Below, piece by piece: positions 29,327 through 39,457 of a stretch of DNA of 64,000 bases. This DNA comes from Nitrobacter sp. 62-23. Its GTDB lineage: Bacteria; Pseudomonadota; Alphaproteobacteria; Rhizobiales; Xanthobacteraceae. The DNA is taken from positions 1 through 64,000 of the forward strand of contig NZ_MKSM01000128.1 of assembly GCF_001897285.1 (NCBI RefSeq), written 5' to 3'. Numbering within the stretch: the stretch's first letter is position 1; each line of letters opens with the position of its first letter. The notes under the pieces were generated by a model. The model made no database searches. It saw only the letters and a program-made list of their open reading frames with translations, and was not told where the DNA came from. A program made the position numbers and the translations under genes.

Positions 29327-30117
29327 ACCGCGACCTCGGCCTTGATGTGCGGATGGGGATCGTAGTTCTCGAGTTTGAAATCCTCGTAGCGGAATGCGAA
29401 GATATCCCTCACCTCGGGATTGATCGTCATCGTCGGCAGCGGACGCGTCGGCCGCGTGAGCTGAAGCCGCGCCTGGTCGAGGTGATTCGAATAGAGGTGC
29501 GCATCGCCGAGGCTGTGCACGAAGTCCCCGGGCTTGAACCCCGTGACCTGCGCGACCATCATCGTCAGCAACGCATAGGACGCGATGTTGAAGGGCACGC
29601 CCAGAAACACATCCGCCGAGCGCTGATAAAGCTGGCACGACAATTTTCCGTTGGCGACATAGAACTGAAACAGGCAGTGACACGGCGGCAGCGCCATCCT
29701 GTCGACATCGGCCGGATTCCAAGCGCTGACGATCAGCCGCCGCGAATCCGGATTGCGCCGGATCATGTCGACGACACTGGCGATCTGATCGATGCTGCGT
29801 CCGTCCGGCGCAGGCCATGAGCGCCACTGCGAACCGTAGACGGGGCCGAGATCGCCGTTGGCGTCCGCCCACTCATCCCATATCGAGACGCCGTTGTCTG
29901 TCAGGTACTTGATATTGGTATCGCCCTTCAGGAACCAGAGCAGTTCATGCACGATCGATTTGAGCGGAAGCTTCTTGGTGGTCAGCATCGGAAATCCGGA
30001 TGCGAGATTGAAGCGCATCTGATGCCCGAAAATGGACAACGTTCCGGTCCCGGTGCGGTCATGTTTCTCCACACCGTCGCTGAGTATTCGTTCGAGCAGA
30101 TCGTGGTACTGGTTCAT
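29323..30117 (-). CDS. thyA: Thymidylate synthase
   Basis: 264 residues, as in E. coli. Methylates dUMP to dTMP with methylene-[21 protein letters not shown] at the start, catalytic Cys at 146 in [13 protein letters not shown], and the C-terminal [14 protein letters not shown]. Coupled to folA by a 4-base overlap, which pairs the producer and the recycler of dihydrofolate. Confidence 0.98.
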   Translation of the reverse strand: MNQYHDLLERILSDGVEKHDRTGTGTLSIFGHQMRFNLASGFPMLTTKKLPLKSIVHELLWFLKGDTNIKYLTDNGVSIWDEWADANGDLGPVYGSQWRSWPAPDGRSIDQIASVVDMIRRNPDSRRLIVSAWNPADVDRMALPPCHCLFQFYVANGKLSCQLYQRSADVFLGVPFNIASYALLTMMVAQVTGFKPGDFVHSLGDAHLYSNHLDQARLQLTRPTRPLPTMTINPEVRDIFAFRYEDFKLENYDPHPHIKAEVAV

Positions 30118-30324
30118 GGCTTGGCGCTGCTGGACGGCTGAACCGAGCGCCTGACCCGTCTTCGGGTGGCGGCGACTGGAGCCTGCGGTTCATCTCAGAA
30201 TGGATTCGCGCGGCCTCCCTGGCAAGACCGGCTGCGTCGTAAGGCTGCGGGACCGGGCGAGATTTCCCCGCTCAAATATGCCGCCAAGCATCTTTTTTCA
30301 TCCGGGATTGAGGATTATATTGGG

Positions 30325-30660
30325 GTCGCCGGTTCGCCGGCTATGGAAATAAATGGCCGCCGTAATAAACCATTCGGACCCGGGGGCAGTACCCGGCGCC
30401 TCCACCAGAGCCCGACCCGGCTTTCGTTCTTTAAAACTGCGGGTTCCGGCGGGGGCGAAACAGGATCGACGAGGGCGTAAAGGGCTCGCTTTTTCCCGGT
30501 ATGGTTCCGCCGTTATCGGGCTATGCAATAGTTGCAAACGACAACTATGCTCCGGTTGCTCAGGCTGCGTAACGCGGTTTGAAAGACCACTCTGAAGTCC
30601 TGATGGGTTAAGCTCCGTCAGGCGGGGTTCGGAGGCACCTGGCAACAGAAGCCTCCACTT
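30325..30660 (+). ncRNA. ssrA: tmRNA, circularly permuted two-piece form
   Basis: The acceptor piece comes first and ends in CGGCGCCTCCACCA (CCA at 30405-30407). After about 43 bases of spacer the coding piece begins GGGGGCGAAACAGGATCGAC (30451), whose first 7 bases pair with the acceptor end. The tag frame 30534-30572 reads ANDNYAPVAQAA then TAA. Downstream, a GGAGGC/GCCTCC stem marks the approximate end. The outer ends are uncertain by about 15 bases. The permuted gene is the alphaproteobacterial arrangement; the pre-RNA must be cut to two chains. The rest of 30118-30840 shows no gene. Confidence 0.93.
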
Positions 30661-30840
30661 TATCCATTCCACTCTCCGGCAAACCGGCGGCGAGAGTTTC
30701 ACCGGCCGGACCCAACCGCTGCTGACCCGGCGAGATTGCCGGAGTATCATAGGCGGAGGGCGCGAGTCGGCTAAAGACATCCGCAACCAGATTTACGCAA
30801 CCAGATTTGCACGATACCGCAGAAGCGACGAGACCAGCCG

Positions 30841-31353
30841 ATGGCAACCGATCATATCCGCTACGATGTGCTTACGAGCGAGGCGATGCGCGGCGTTCTG
30901 CGTCGGGTGCTGACGGACGCCGCCGAACAGGGGTTGCCGGGTGAGCATCACTTTTTCATCACCTTCCTGTCGAAGGCCGACGGGGTGAAGATATCGTCCC
31001 GCCTTCTGGCGCAGTATCCTGAGGAAATGACCATCATTCTCCAGCACCAGTTCTGGGATCTGACGGTGAGCGAGGATCACTTCGAGGTCGGCCTGTCGTT
31101 CGGCGGCGTTCCCGAACGCCTGGTGGTTCCTTTCAACGCGATCAAGAGCTTTTTCGACCCGTCCGTCCAGTTCGGTCTGCAGTTCGAGCCGGCCGACACC
31201 GCGACAGCCAAGGCTGCCGAGCCCTCGGCAGCGCCTGCGCCGGAGGCCCTGGCCGTTCCGCAAGCTTCCGCCCCGCCCGCCGAGACCGAAGACAAGCCCA
31301 AGCCCGGCGCAGGCGCCGAGGTTGTCAGGCTGGACCGCTTCCGCAAGAAGTAG
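30841..31353 (+). CDS. sspB: SspB-family ClpXP adaptor
   Basis: 170 residues. The N-terminal domain (residues about 5-115; IRYDVLTSEAMRGVLRRVL, GEHHFFITFLSKADGVKISS, MTIILQHQFWDLTV) is the SspB fold that binds ssrA-tagged proteins and delivers them to ClpXP. The Pro/Ala-rich linker ends in a short basic tail (EVVRLDRFRKK), which in SspB docks on ClpX. It follows ssrA by about 180 bases. Confidence 0.9.
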   Translation: MATDHIRYDVLTSEAMRGVLRRVLTDAAEQGLPGEHHFFITFLSKADGVKISSRLLAQYPEEMTIILQHQFWDLTVSEDHFEVGLSFGGVPERLVVPFNAIKSFFDPSVQFGLQFEPADTATAKAAEPSAAPAPEALAVPQASAPPAETEDKPKPGAGAEVVRLDRFRKK

Positions 31354-31442
31354 TGCGCGTTGCATTCGCCGAGTTGTCCCAATCCGCGGCGATGGGCTGG
31401 TTGCATTTGCCGTCGCCGCGCCGAGCACAACGGACTTGATCC

Positions 31443-32852
31443 ATGGCTTCGTCATCACGCAGAGCAGCAACGCGCACGGAAACCGACAGCTTCGGCCCCA
31501 TCGACGTCCAGGCCGACCGCTACTGGGGAGCCCAGACCGAGCGCAGCCGGCAGAACTTCCGTATCGGCGACGATCGTATGCCGATGCCGCTCATCCGGGC
31601 GCTTGGCATCGTCAAACTCGCAGCCGCGCAGACCAATCGCGAACTCGGCCTGCTCGACCGGCGGCGCGCGACCGCAATCATCCGCGCCGCGCGTGAAGTT
31701 ATCGACGGCAAGCTCGACGATCATTTTCCGCTGGTGGTCTGGCAGACGGGCTCGGGCACCCAGACCAACATGAACCTCAACGAGGTGATCGCGAACCGCG
31801 CCAACGAACTGCTCGGCGGAGACCTTGGCGCCAAAAAGCCTGTTCATCCCAACGACCACGTCAATATGAGCCAGTCGTCGAACGACTCGTTTCCGACGGC
31901 CATGCACATCGCCGCGGCCCAAGGCATTACGTCCGACCTGGTTCCCGCTCTCGCCGCGCTGCTAAAGGCGCTGCGCAAGAAGGAAAAGGCGTTCGCTCGT
32001 ATCGTCAAGATCGGCCGGACTCACACCCAGGACGCGACCCCGCTGACGCTCGGCCAGGAATTCTCCGGCTACGCGGCGCAGGTCGAGAGCGGCCTCTCGC
32101 GGCTTCGAGCCGTGCTGGAGGACCTCTACCCGCTGGCTCAAGGCGGAACCGCCGTCGGCACCGGGCTGAACTCGAAGCCGAAGTTTGCGAAGCTGTTCGC
32201 AAAGCACGCGGCGGCGCTGACGAAACTTCCATTCATCAGTGCGCCCAACAAATTCGAGGCGCTGGCTTCCAACGACGCCTATGTTTTTGCTCACGGAGCG
32301 ATCAACGCGGTCGCAACCGGCCTGTTCAAGATCGCGAACGATATTCGCCTGCTGGGGTCCGGGCCACGTTCCGGCCTTGGAGAATTGATCCTTCCCGAAA
32401 ACGAGCCCGGATCGTCGATCATGCCGGGAAAGGTCAATCCGACACAGTGCGAAGCGGTCACCATGGTTTGCTGCCGGGTGTTTGGAAACCAGGCCACGAT
32501 TACCGTCGCCGGCAGCCAGGGTCACTTCGAACTCAACGTTTACAAGCCGGTTCTCGCCTATTGCATGGTCAACTCCATCCAATTGCTCAGCGACGTGGTG
32601 CGTTCCTTCACCGAGCACTGCATCGAGGGCATCCGCGCCGACGAGAAGCGGATCAGCGAGCTGATGCAACGCTCGCTGATGCTGGTTACGGCGCTCGCAC
32701 CACGGATCGGTTACGATAACGCCGCAAAGGTCGCCAAAGCCGCCCACGCCCGCGGCACGACCCTGAAGGAGGAGGCTCAACGGCTGGGCTTCGTCACGGC
32801 CGCGGAGTTCGACCGGCTGGTGCAGCCTGACAAAATGACGCACCCCGGATGA
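31443..32852 (+). CDS. fumC: Fumarate hydratase class II
   Basis: 469 residues. Interconverts fumarate and malate in the TCA cycle. Oxygen-stable class II enzyme with [39 protein letters not shown] (active-site region) and the lyase signature [13 protein letters not shown]. Full length, single gene after sspB. Confidence 0.97.
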   Translation: MASSSRRAATRTETDSFGPIDVQADRYWGAQTERSRQNFRIGDDRMPMPLIRALGIVKLAAAQTNRELGLLDRRRATAIIRAAREVIDGKLDDHFPLVVWQTGSGTQTNMNLNEVIANRANELLGGDLGAKKPVHPNDHVNMSQSSNDSFPTAMHIAAAQGITSDLVPALAALLKALRKKEKAFARIVKIGRTHTQDATPLTLGQEFSGYAAQVESGLSRLRAVLEDLYPLAQGGTAVGTGLNSKPKFAKLFAKHAAALTKLPFISAPNKFEALASNDAYVFAHGAINAVATGLFKIANDIRLLGSGPRSGLGELILPENEPGSSIMPGKVNPTQCEAVTMVCCRVFGNQATITVAGSQGHFELNVYKPVLAYCMVNSIQLLSDVVRSFTEHCIEGIRADEKRISELMQRSLMLVTALAPRIGYDNAAKVAKAAHARGTTLKEEAQRLGFVTAAEFDRLVQPDKMTHPG

Positions 32853-33093
32853 CGCCCCTTTAACGCCCTTCTCCGGATGCACTTTCCCGACCACGCCGGC
32901 CGGAAGGCCGACATTCTAAAAAACGACCTTTCCGAAATAGTTATGTTTCATATTCGTCTCTTGATTTAGCGAATATTTTCTATCACTGTTGCGGTGCATC
33001 ATGGTAGGGCACGCATAGCCTCTTGTGCAGAGCGCGATATTTTCAGCTTTGCAGGTACGCGTTCCCGGCGTTTTTGAGATGGCGGAATCGGTC

Positions 33094-33282
33094 ATGGGGG
33101 ACGTGGTCAATCTGAACAGGCGGAGAAAACGCGCCGAACGGGAGCGCATGGCTGCGGTTGCCGACGCCAATCGCGCACGCTTCGGCCGACCCAAGGCGGA
33201 ACGCGATCTCAACGAACAGCGGATGATTCGCGAGAAAAAGCTGCTCGATCAGCACCGCCTCGACGCCGAGGACGCACCATGA
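33094..33282 (+). CDS. DUF4169 small protein
   Basis: 62 residues: MGDVVNLNRRRKRAERERMA, then ANRARFGRPKAERDL, and an acidic end. The conserved VVNL-x-R-x-R-K and FGR-x-KAER patterns match DUF4169 of alphaproteobacteria. Role unknown. The ATG at 33094 is chosen from the family start; one at 33079 is possible. Its last bases overlap the start of the ribbon-helix-helix gene, the usual pairing for this family. Confidence 0.78.
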   Translation: MGDVVNLNRRRKRAERERMAAVADANRARFGRPKAERDLNEQRMIREKKLLDQHRLDAEDAP

Positions 33283-33530
33283 AATCGCCGGTGGTGAAAC
33301 GATCGATCGTGGTGGCCGGCCACAAGACCAGCGTGAGCCTCGAGGAAGCGTTCTGGAACGGGATGAAAGAAATCTCGGGTCTCCGCGAGATGACGCTGTC
33401 CGAACTGGTCGGTGAGATCGACAGCAACCGTCAGCAGGGTAACCTCTCCTCGGCTATCCGCCTTTTCGTCCTGGACTACTTTCGAAGCCGCGCGGCCGCC
33501 TCGGAATCCGAGAACAGCCCCGGCGCCTGA
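33279..33530 (+). CDS. Ribbon-helix-helix domain protein (RHH_4), copy 1
   Basis: 83 residues. KRSIVVAGHKTSVSLEEAFW, then LSELVGEIDSNR and NLSSAIRLFVLDYFR give the beta strand and two helices of the RHH_4 family; RHH folds bind DNA as dimers. Its start overlaps the DUF4169 stop (ATGA). A second copy lies about 450 bp downstream. Target genes unknown. Confidence 0.82.
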   Translation: MKSPVVKRSIVVAGHKTSVSLEEAFWNGMKEISGLREMTLSELVGEIDSNRQQGNLSSAIRLFVLDYFRSRAAASESENSPGA

Positions 33531-33778
33531 TGGCGGCATCGAATCCCGTCGACAACCCCCGTCCGTAAATCCTCTCCACAGGTCGTGTACTTCGGCCCGC
33601 TTGCGTCGGCGTAGGGGTAACGAAATACACTTAGGTTGTTTCCCGAATACCGGCGCTCGGCCTTTTCAGCTAGTTATATCTGCACCTCGATGATCCACAC
33701 GGTGCCGATCGGAGGTGGGCCGCGGAAGATCACCTGCATGCCCGCGGGCGCGGTCCACCGATGGTCTGCAGTGTCGCT

Positions 33779-33882
33779 AGAGTCTGTTTTAGCTGCGTTG
33801 AACCAGACTCGTCGCATATCTTTTTGTTTGAGCATGATCTTTTCCGAAAACCGGTTTCCACTTTCGGGATCATGCTCCAACG
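33779..33882. repeat. Dispersed repeat B, copy 1
   Basis: AGAGTCTGTTTTAGCTGCGT up to CGGGATCATGCTC. It contains inverted pairs GAGCATGATC / GATCATGCTC and AGTCTG / CAGACT. Copies near 34464 and 61548. With flanks it fills the 33531-33979 gap between the two RHH genes, which has no other gene. Confidence 0.85.
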
Positions 33883-33979
33883 CAATTCAAACCACCACGC
33901 GTCCGGTGAAATATCATCGTGCGCCGATGACGACGGCTGACAGATGACCATGCTTGCCGGAAACCAGATGGAGCCAACC

Positions 33980-34366
33980 ATGCGAAACGATCAAAACGGC
34001 GATCAAAACGGCAAGCCAGGATCTTTACGCGAATATGCCGTCGTCAAACGATCGGTGGTCGTCGGCGGTCACAAGACCAGCGTGAGCCTTGAGGATGCAT
34101 TCTGGATAGGCCTGAAAGACATCGCGATGCGGCGAGGCCTGACCCTTTCCACGCAGATCGCCTCGATCGACACCACTCGCAGGACCGGGAATCTGTCCTC
34201 GGCGATCCGCCTGTACGTGCTGGAGCATTTTCGTACGCGGGCGGCGAGCGCCATGTTCATCGGCGAACGCCAGACCCCGTCGACGCGACTTACACCGTTT
34301 GGCTCGGAAATAGCCGCGACACCCCCGGTTCTGACAGAACCTCGCTCCGACAAGTTCTCAGTCTAA
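33980..34366 (+). CDS. Ribbon-helix-helix domain protein (RHH_4), copy 2
   Basis: About 128 residues. VVKRSVVVGGHKTSVSLEDA and RTGNLSSAIRLYVLEHFRTR match copy 1 closely, with a longer N-terminus (Asn/Gln/Asp-rich) and a longer Pro/Thr-rich tail. The ATG at 33980 has GGAG 6 bases upstream; another ATG at 33944 in frame is possible. Repeat B copies flank it on both sides, so duplication with the repeat is plausible. Confidence 0.78.
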   Translation: MRNDQNGDQNGKPGSLREYAVVKRSVVVGGHKTSVSLEDAFWIGLKDIAMRRGLTLSTQIASIDTTRRTGNLSSAIRLYVLEHFRTRAASAMFIGERQTPSTRLTPFGSEIAATPPVLTEPRSDKFSV

Positions 34367-34463
34367 AGTTTTCAAGTCTAAAGAGCCGGTCGCGCTGAGG
34401 CCGGCGGCCTCTGCACCAGCGGCTCTAGCGTTTTCGAGCGAAGCAGATCCTCGGTCAAGAACC

Positions 34464-34591
34464 TAGAGTCTGTTTTAACTGCATTGAATCAGACTCACCG
34501 CTTATCTTTTTGTTTGAGCATGATCTTTTCCGAAAACCTGTTTCCATCCCGGATCAAGTCCGGAGCAGGCTTTTTCGGGATCATGCTCTAG
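34464..34591. repeat. Dispersed repeat B, copy 2, entering the asmA 3' end
   Basis: Same ends as copy 1 (AGAGTCTGTTTTAACTGCAT to GGGATCATGCTCTA) with about 25 extra bases (GGATCAAGTCCGGAGCAGGC region). Just 5' of it, 34424-34445 is a reversed scrap of block A (AGCGTTTTCGAGCGAAG). The asmA stop codon (34588-34590) lies inside this repeat. Confidence 0.85.
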
Positions 34592-37500
34592 CGAGAGGCA
34601 GGTCTCGAAATCGGCGCAGGCCGGGTCTGGAACGGCCAAGGCAGACGCCCGAGCCATGGCAGCGCCGAGGCACTCGATGTCTGCGGCGCGGCGGCCGGAC
34701 GCGGCGGGACAGCCAACCGCGCTTTCGCGCGAACCCGGCGTGGATCGCGCTTCGGCACGGGCGCGTTGGCGATGGCCACGTCATTCGTCGCCGATGGTTC
34801 GGCAGAAACATCAGCCGGTTCAACTGGAAGCGACGCCGTCACTGCTGGCGCCGGAGCGCTCATCGGGGCTTTCGCGCGAGACCATCGCGGATCACGCTTC
34901 GGTACGGGCGCGTTGGCGATGGGCACGTCATCCACCACCGACGGTTCGGCCGAAACCTCAGGTGCCGCAGCCGGAAGCGATGCCACCGCCGGCTCCGAAA
35001 TGCTCATCCGGGCTTTCGCGCGAGACCACCGCGGATCACGTTTCGGCACGGGCGCATTAGCGATGGGCACGTCATCTGTCGCCGATGGTTCGGCGGAAAC
35101 GTCAGGCGGTGCAGCCGGAAGCGATGCCGTCACTGCCGGCGGAGGCTCAGAAGGCGGCTTGGGTGGCGCCGCCATGCTTTGCTCCATCGAATCGAGCCTG
35201 CGGGTTTCGCGATCGATCGCCTTCAACGCAAGCCAGGAGGATAGCGCCGCAACATCCACGCTCGGACTGATCGTATCGGGCGACCCAGCCGCGAAGATCT
35301 GAATTTCCGGACGATCGTTTGCAGCCCCGACCGTGGTCGAGGCAAGGCCGGCGCGAATATCGACCTGATCCGCAGCGATGTCATAACCGCCGGAGACGAT
35401 GGCGCGCGCGCCCTCACCTTCCAGAGCGGTTGCGCTGACGCGCACGCGGCCATCTTTCACGGTAAACGGAATTTGCACTGACGCGACAGCCAACGGATTC
35501 TCGGACAGAGACTGCTCCACGGTCTGTTGCAGTTTGGCGTCGTCCGACGGACCTCCCTCTCCTGCATTGATCGCAGCGTTGAACGCGTGCGGGTCAAGTC
35601 CTGGAATGCGGGCACGGTCGAGCGTGATGAGACCGTTGCCGGACAGGGCTCCCGACAGCGCGGTCGCACTGCGACCCTGACTCGCAAGCGTGATCTGCGC
35701 CGAGGCGCGGCCTGCAGGCATCGCCAGCTTGCCGTAGTGCAACGCCGGTCCGTCGACGTTCCTGAGTTGAACGTCCGCATTGAGGGCAACACCTTCGGCG
35801 GCTTGCCCTAGCTCGATACGCGCTGTGGCGTCTCCCTCGCCGATCTTCCCTTTCATCGCATCGAACGTCAGGGAATGGCCATCCCCTTTGACAATGCCTT
35901 TGACAGGCCGCAACTCAATGCCTCCCGGCAATACGCCGCGCAGCGCCTCGAATACGAGCTGACCGCGCCAACCTGCCGGCAGACCGGCACGCAGCGGCTC
36001 TGCGGTATCGTGGCGCGCGGTGCCGACAACGAATCCAAACGCCGAGGCCAGATCGAGCATGTCCATTCCGATCTCGCCCTCGACGACGTTTTCATTGCCG
36101 AAATTCACCGCAACGCGCCCGCGCATGTGGCTACCCGCCGCAGTGCCGTCGAGATCATGGAAGATCGCTTTGCTGCCGGCCAGCGTGACATGTGACGACA
36201 GGCTGACGTTCCGGGCGCGAGGATCGGATGACTTGAGATCCAGCAGCGGTCCGAGATCGAGGCGGCGCACTGCGAAATTGAGATCAGCCTTCCGATCCGA
36301 TGACCATGGCTCCATCGTTCCTTTTATCTCGGCATCCAGATCCGTTCCCGACACCTTCGCATTCAGCCGTATCGGGGCATGCCATGCGCCCGTCGCTGTC
36401 GCCTTCAGCACGGCGCCATCGCCAACTGCGATCACGCGATCAAGACCGAGCAAGGCCGGCAAGGCTCCGCCTCGTTCCGCCGTCAGCTTCGTCCGGAGCG
36501 TAACCTCGCTTCGTGCCAATGCATCGAGATCGGCTGCGCGCAAATCCGCAAGCGAGGACGCCGCAGCCAGCGACAGCGTGCCTTTCAGTTGCGGCAGATC
36601 GACATCGAGCTTGGCGCTGGCTTCGACCTTGTTCTCATCGGCAGGGCTTTTATCGGCATTCAACGTGAGGTGAAACTGCGCGGCTCCTGCGGCTGCCGGC
36701 ATCGCATCGAGTCGAGCCGCGACAGTCGGCGCCACCGGAGCAATCAGGCCCGTCACCTGTGCCATCGACGCCGACGTCGCATTCAACGTCAACCGGCCGG
36801 TTGCATTCACGCGGTCGAACGTGCCGGACCCCTCTATCGCAAGGCCTCCGGGCGAGCCGATTTTCAACTGCTCGAGCGAGATTGCCGTTGACCCATAGTT
36901 CAATCTGGCGATGAACGGACGCAACTCCTGCCCCGCCGATATCGCGTTTCCGACGTTCAATGCGAGGTGTCCTTCATCCGGCCAGCCGCTTTGCGGGCCA
37001 GCAATGGCGCGGATCAGGCTGGCCGCTGCATCGAGATCGAGACGATCCGCCTTGAGTTCGGCATCGAGGCGCGCCCCCTTCCCGGCCGTCGGATTGATAA
37101 ACGCCAGTCCCCCTTCAACGCTGCCACCCTCGATATCAGCCTTGAACTGGTCCAAGGCGACATGGCCTGAATCGACATTCAAATTACCGCGCAGACGCAA
37201 CGGCTTTTGGCTTTCGCGGGCGATTTTGTCTCGGCCTTGCAGCCAGCCGACAAAGGTATCTGGATCGGACGATTGAATGTCGAGCATACCGTTGAATTGG
37301 GTCGATTGCCCCGCCCGCGCCCCCTGATCGTCAAGCACCACCTGCGTTGCGCCGGGCGCGCGGAATTCCACTCGGCCGACGGCCCATGACGCAGCATCGC
37401 CGCGCAAGTCAATGCGGAAATTTTGTATCGGACGACTGCCCAGCATGATCTGGTCGGCACTGATCCCGATGTCAGCAGCCAGCGGAGCTGGCGGAATTTT

Positions 37501-38493
37501 GGCCAGAATACCCTGCAGCGTCGCCAACATCGTTGCGGGCGCGTCCTTGGCCGACAGACGATCCGCGTCGAGCTGACGTGCAAACAATTCGGCGTGAATC
37601 CGGGGCGATGCACCGAAACGAGCGTCGCCAACGCCTACGAGCTCCAGCGCAGCCTCGCCGGCACCGTAGCTCGCTTCGACCTGCTCCAGCCGCGCGCCGC
37701 TCGGGGCGGCCTTGGTCCTGGCCGATACGCGCCATGGTCTTTGAGACGGATCGCCGGAAAAATTCTTGGCGGCGGATTCGGCAGCGCCCGCCAGAGCTAC
37801 GGTACCCTCGAAATGCGGCACGCGCTCATCGAATGACAGAATGCCGTCCAGATCGATCGATGCGGCGCGCATTCCGGGGTCGATCGTGACATGAACACGG
37901 CTGGCGTCGCCATCGCTCGCCGGTCCGGACGATATCCGAAATGGATAGCGCTCTCCTGACAGCACGAAATTGCCGTCGCCGCGAACGGCCGCTCCGGATC
38001 GCACGTCGCCGCTGAAAGCGATGTCGCTCAGTTCAAGCGTGGTGCGGCTGGCCGCATCATGAAGCGCCACGCGGCCCGTGAGGTTCAACCGGTCGATGGA
38101 AAGCGGATTGAACGACCGCGACAGGGGCCAATCGATCCTGCCGTCGCTATCGAGGCCGAGGTCAAGTGCCACGTCGTTGATCGTCACTTCGGTCGCGCGC
38201 CATTCTCCGCGCATCAGCGAACCCAGGCTGAATTCGACGCCAAGATTGCCGGCACGCACCTTGCCCGGATCATTCGAGCCCCCGACCACCACCGAGCGAA
38301 GCTGCAAGGACGGCGACGGCAGCAACCTGACGTCAAGCCCGCCCTCGATCCGAACCGGCGCACCGATCACGTGCGCCGCCTGCGCCTCGAACCGGGGCCG
38401 AAAGCGGTTCCAGTCGATCAAATACGGCCCGATCAGCGCGGCGACGAGCGCGACAATGACTGTGATCGCCAAGCCGAGCAGCGTAGTCTGCAC
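34588..38493 (-). CDS. Large AsmA-family protein
   Basis: About 1,301 residues. N-terminal membrane anchor (LGLAITVIVALVAALIGPYL), then the AsmA domain (IDWNRFRPRFEAQAAHVIG, VRIEGGLDVRLLPSPSLQL) and a long periplasmic beta-rich body with a C-terminal AsmA_2 region. AsmA-like proteins are thought to bridge phospholipids from the inner to the outer membrane. The start is a GTG at 38493 with GGGGAG 6 bases upstream. The C-terminal tail (about 34696-35140) has three near-identical 48-49 residue repeats with core IANAPVPKRDPRWSRAKA. The stop lies in repeat B. Divergent from the thioesterase gene. Confidence 0.88.
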   Translation of the reverse strand: MQTTLLGLAITVIVALVAALIGPYLIDWNRFRPRFEAQAAHVIGAPVRIEGGLDVRLLPSPSLQLRSVVVGGSNDPGKVRAGNLGVEFSLGSLMRGEWRATEVTINDVALDLGLDSDGRIDWPLSRSFNPLSIDRLNLTGRVALHDAASRTTLELSDIAFSGDVRSGAAVRGDGNFVLSGERYPFRISSGPASDGDASRVHVTIDPGMRAASIDLDGILSFDERVPHFEGTVALAGAAESAAKNFSGDPSQRPWRVSARTKAAPSGARLEQVEASYGAGEAALELVGVGDARFGASPRIHAELFARQLDADRLSAKDAPATMLATLQGILAKIPPAPLAADIGISADQIMLGSRPIQNFRIDLRGDAASWAVGRVEFRAPGATQVVLDDQGARAGQSTQFNGMLDIQSSDPDTFVGWLQGRDKIARESQKPLRLRGNLNVDSGHVALDQFKADIEGGSVEGGLAFINPTAGKGARLDAELKADRLDLDAAASLIRAIAGPQSGWPDEGHLALNVGNAISAGQELRPFIARLNYGSTAISLEQLKIGSPGGLAIEGSGTFDRVNATGRLTLNATSASMAQVTGLIAPVAPTVAARLDAMPAAAGAAQFHLTLNADKSPADENKVEASAKLDVDLPQLKGTLSLAAASSLADLRAADLDALARSEVTLRTKLTAERGGALPALLGLDRVIAVGDGAVLKATATGAWHAPIRLNAKVSGTDLDAEIKGTMEPWSSDRKADLNFAVRRLDLGPLLDLKSSDPRARNVSLSSHVTLAGSKAIFHDLDGTAAGSHMRGRVAVNFGNENVVEGEIGMDMLDLASAFGFVVGTARHDTAEPLRAGLPAGWRGQLVFEALRGVLPGGIELRPVKGIVKGDGHSLTFDAMKGKIGEGDATARIELGQAAEGVALNADVQLRNVDGPALHYGKLAMPAGRASAQITLASQGRSATALSGALSGNGLITLDRARIPGLDPHAFNAAINAGEGGPSDDAKLQQTVEQSLSENPLAVASVQIPFTVKDGRVRVSATALEGEGARAIVSGGYDIAADQVDIRAGLASTTVGAANDRPEIQIFAAGSPDTISPSVDVAALSSWLALKAIDRETRRLDSMEQSMAAPPKPPSEPPPAVTASLPAAPPDVSAEPSATDDVPIANAPVPKRDPRWSRAKARMSISEPAVASLPAAAPEVSAEPSVVDDVPIANAPVPKRDPRWSRAKAPMSAPAPAVTASLPVEPADVSAEPSATNDVAIANAPVPKRDPRRVRAKARLAVPPRPAAAPQTSSASALPWLGRLPWPFQTRPAPISRPASR

Positions 38494-38752
38494 GGTGTCT
38501 CCCCTTGAAACATTCCGGCAAAAATCGATTCCGCTTCGGTCGCGGTTCGGACGCGTGCCGGAGGCCCGAGACTGCCGTATCGATCCCGAGCCCGCAAGAC
38601 CGGGCCAAACGAGCCGATCGACATCATATAATATGGCTAACTGTGGCGAAGTGGCAGCAACGACCGCATCGGTTCCCGCGGCAACGGGACTTTCACGTCG
38701 CGCCAGTGGAATAGGTTGATTGAAAACGGCCCGACAAATGCAGGAAACGAGA

Positions 38753-39268
38753 ATGAAGTTCACGCCCCCCACTGATCCGGACCGTCAGCCGGACCTGTTT
38801 CAGTCATCCATCATGCGGATCGAGCCGGAGTGGATTGACTACAACGGCCATCTCAACATGGCCTATTACAATGTCCTGTTCGACCAGGCCATCGATCGGT
38901 TTTGGGTGGAGCTTGGCTTGGGGCCCGACTACATGGAGGCACGCAACGGCTCGACGTTCACCGCCGAGTGCCATGTGCGTTATCTCCGGGAAATTCATCT
39001 GGATGACCCGGTGCGGGTGTCCATTCTGCTGGTCGCCGCGGACGAAAAACGTCTGCATACCTTCGAGGAATTGCGGCACGCGACGGAAGGATGGCTGTCG
39101 GCAACCTCCGAAAACATGACCCTTCACGTCGATATGGCTGCTCGCAAGGTCGCGCCGTTTCCGCCTGACATCCGTGCGCGCGTTCAAGCCGTCGCTGATG
39201 CCCATAAACTCGCCATGCGGCCCGAGGGCATCGGCCGGCGAATCGCGATGCCCTCGCAGCCGCGTTAG
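38753..39268 (+). CDS. Hot-dog fold acyl-CoA thioesterase
   Basis: About 171 residues. RIEPEWIDYNGHLNMAYYNV contains the D-x-x-G-H-x-N signature of 4HBT thioesterases (Asp about 32), followed by VRYLREIHLDDPVRVSI. The substrate is unknown; fused or paired forms of this subfamily work with carnitine dehydrogenase, but none is nearby. The ATG at 38753 is used; one at 38720 would add 11 residues. Confidence 0.82.
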   Translation: MKFTPPTDPDRQPDLFQSSIMRIEPEWIDYNGHLNMAYYNVLFDQAIDRFWVELGLGPDYMEARNGSTFTAECHVRYLREIHLDDPVRVSILLVAADEKRLHTFEELRHATEGWLSATSENMTLHVDMAARKVAPFPPDIRARVQAVADAHKLAMRPEGIGRRIAMPSQPR

Positions 39269-39280
39269 GCCGGCGGCCGC

Positions 39281-39457
39281 CTACACTCCGGTGCGACGAC
39301 CCCGCATAAATCCGACCACCGCCGATACCACGAGCAGGATCAACGCGATGAAAAAGATGATCTTGGCGATTTCAATCGAGGCGCCCGCGATACCGCCGAA
39401 GCCGAGGATACCGGCAATCAGCGCGATAATCAGAAACGTCACGACCCAGTTCAGCAT
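39281..39457 (-). CDS. DUF1328 small membrane protein
   Basis: 58 residues with two hydrophobic helices ([20 protein letters not shown] and [20 protein letters not shown]) joined by GIAGASIE. Matches the DUF1328/YtjA pattern. Function unknown. GGAGAT lies about 8 bases before the ATG at 39457. Convergent with the thioesterase gene, 12 bp apart. Confidence 0.88.
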   Translation of the reverse strand: MLNWVVTFLIIALIAGILGFGGIAGASIEIAKIIFFIALILLVVSAVVGFMRGRRTGV

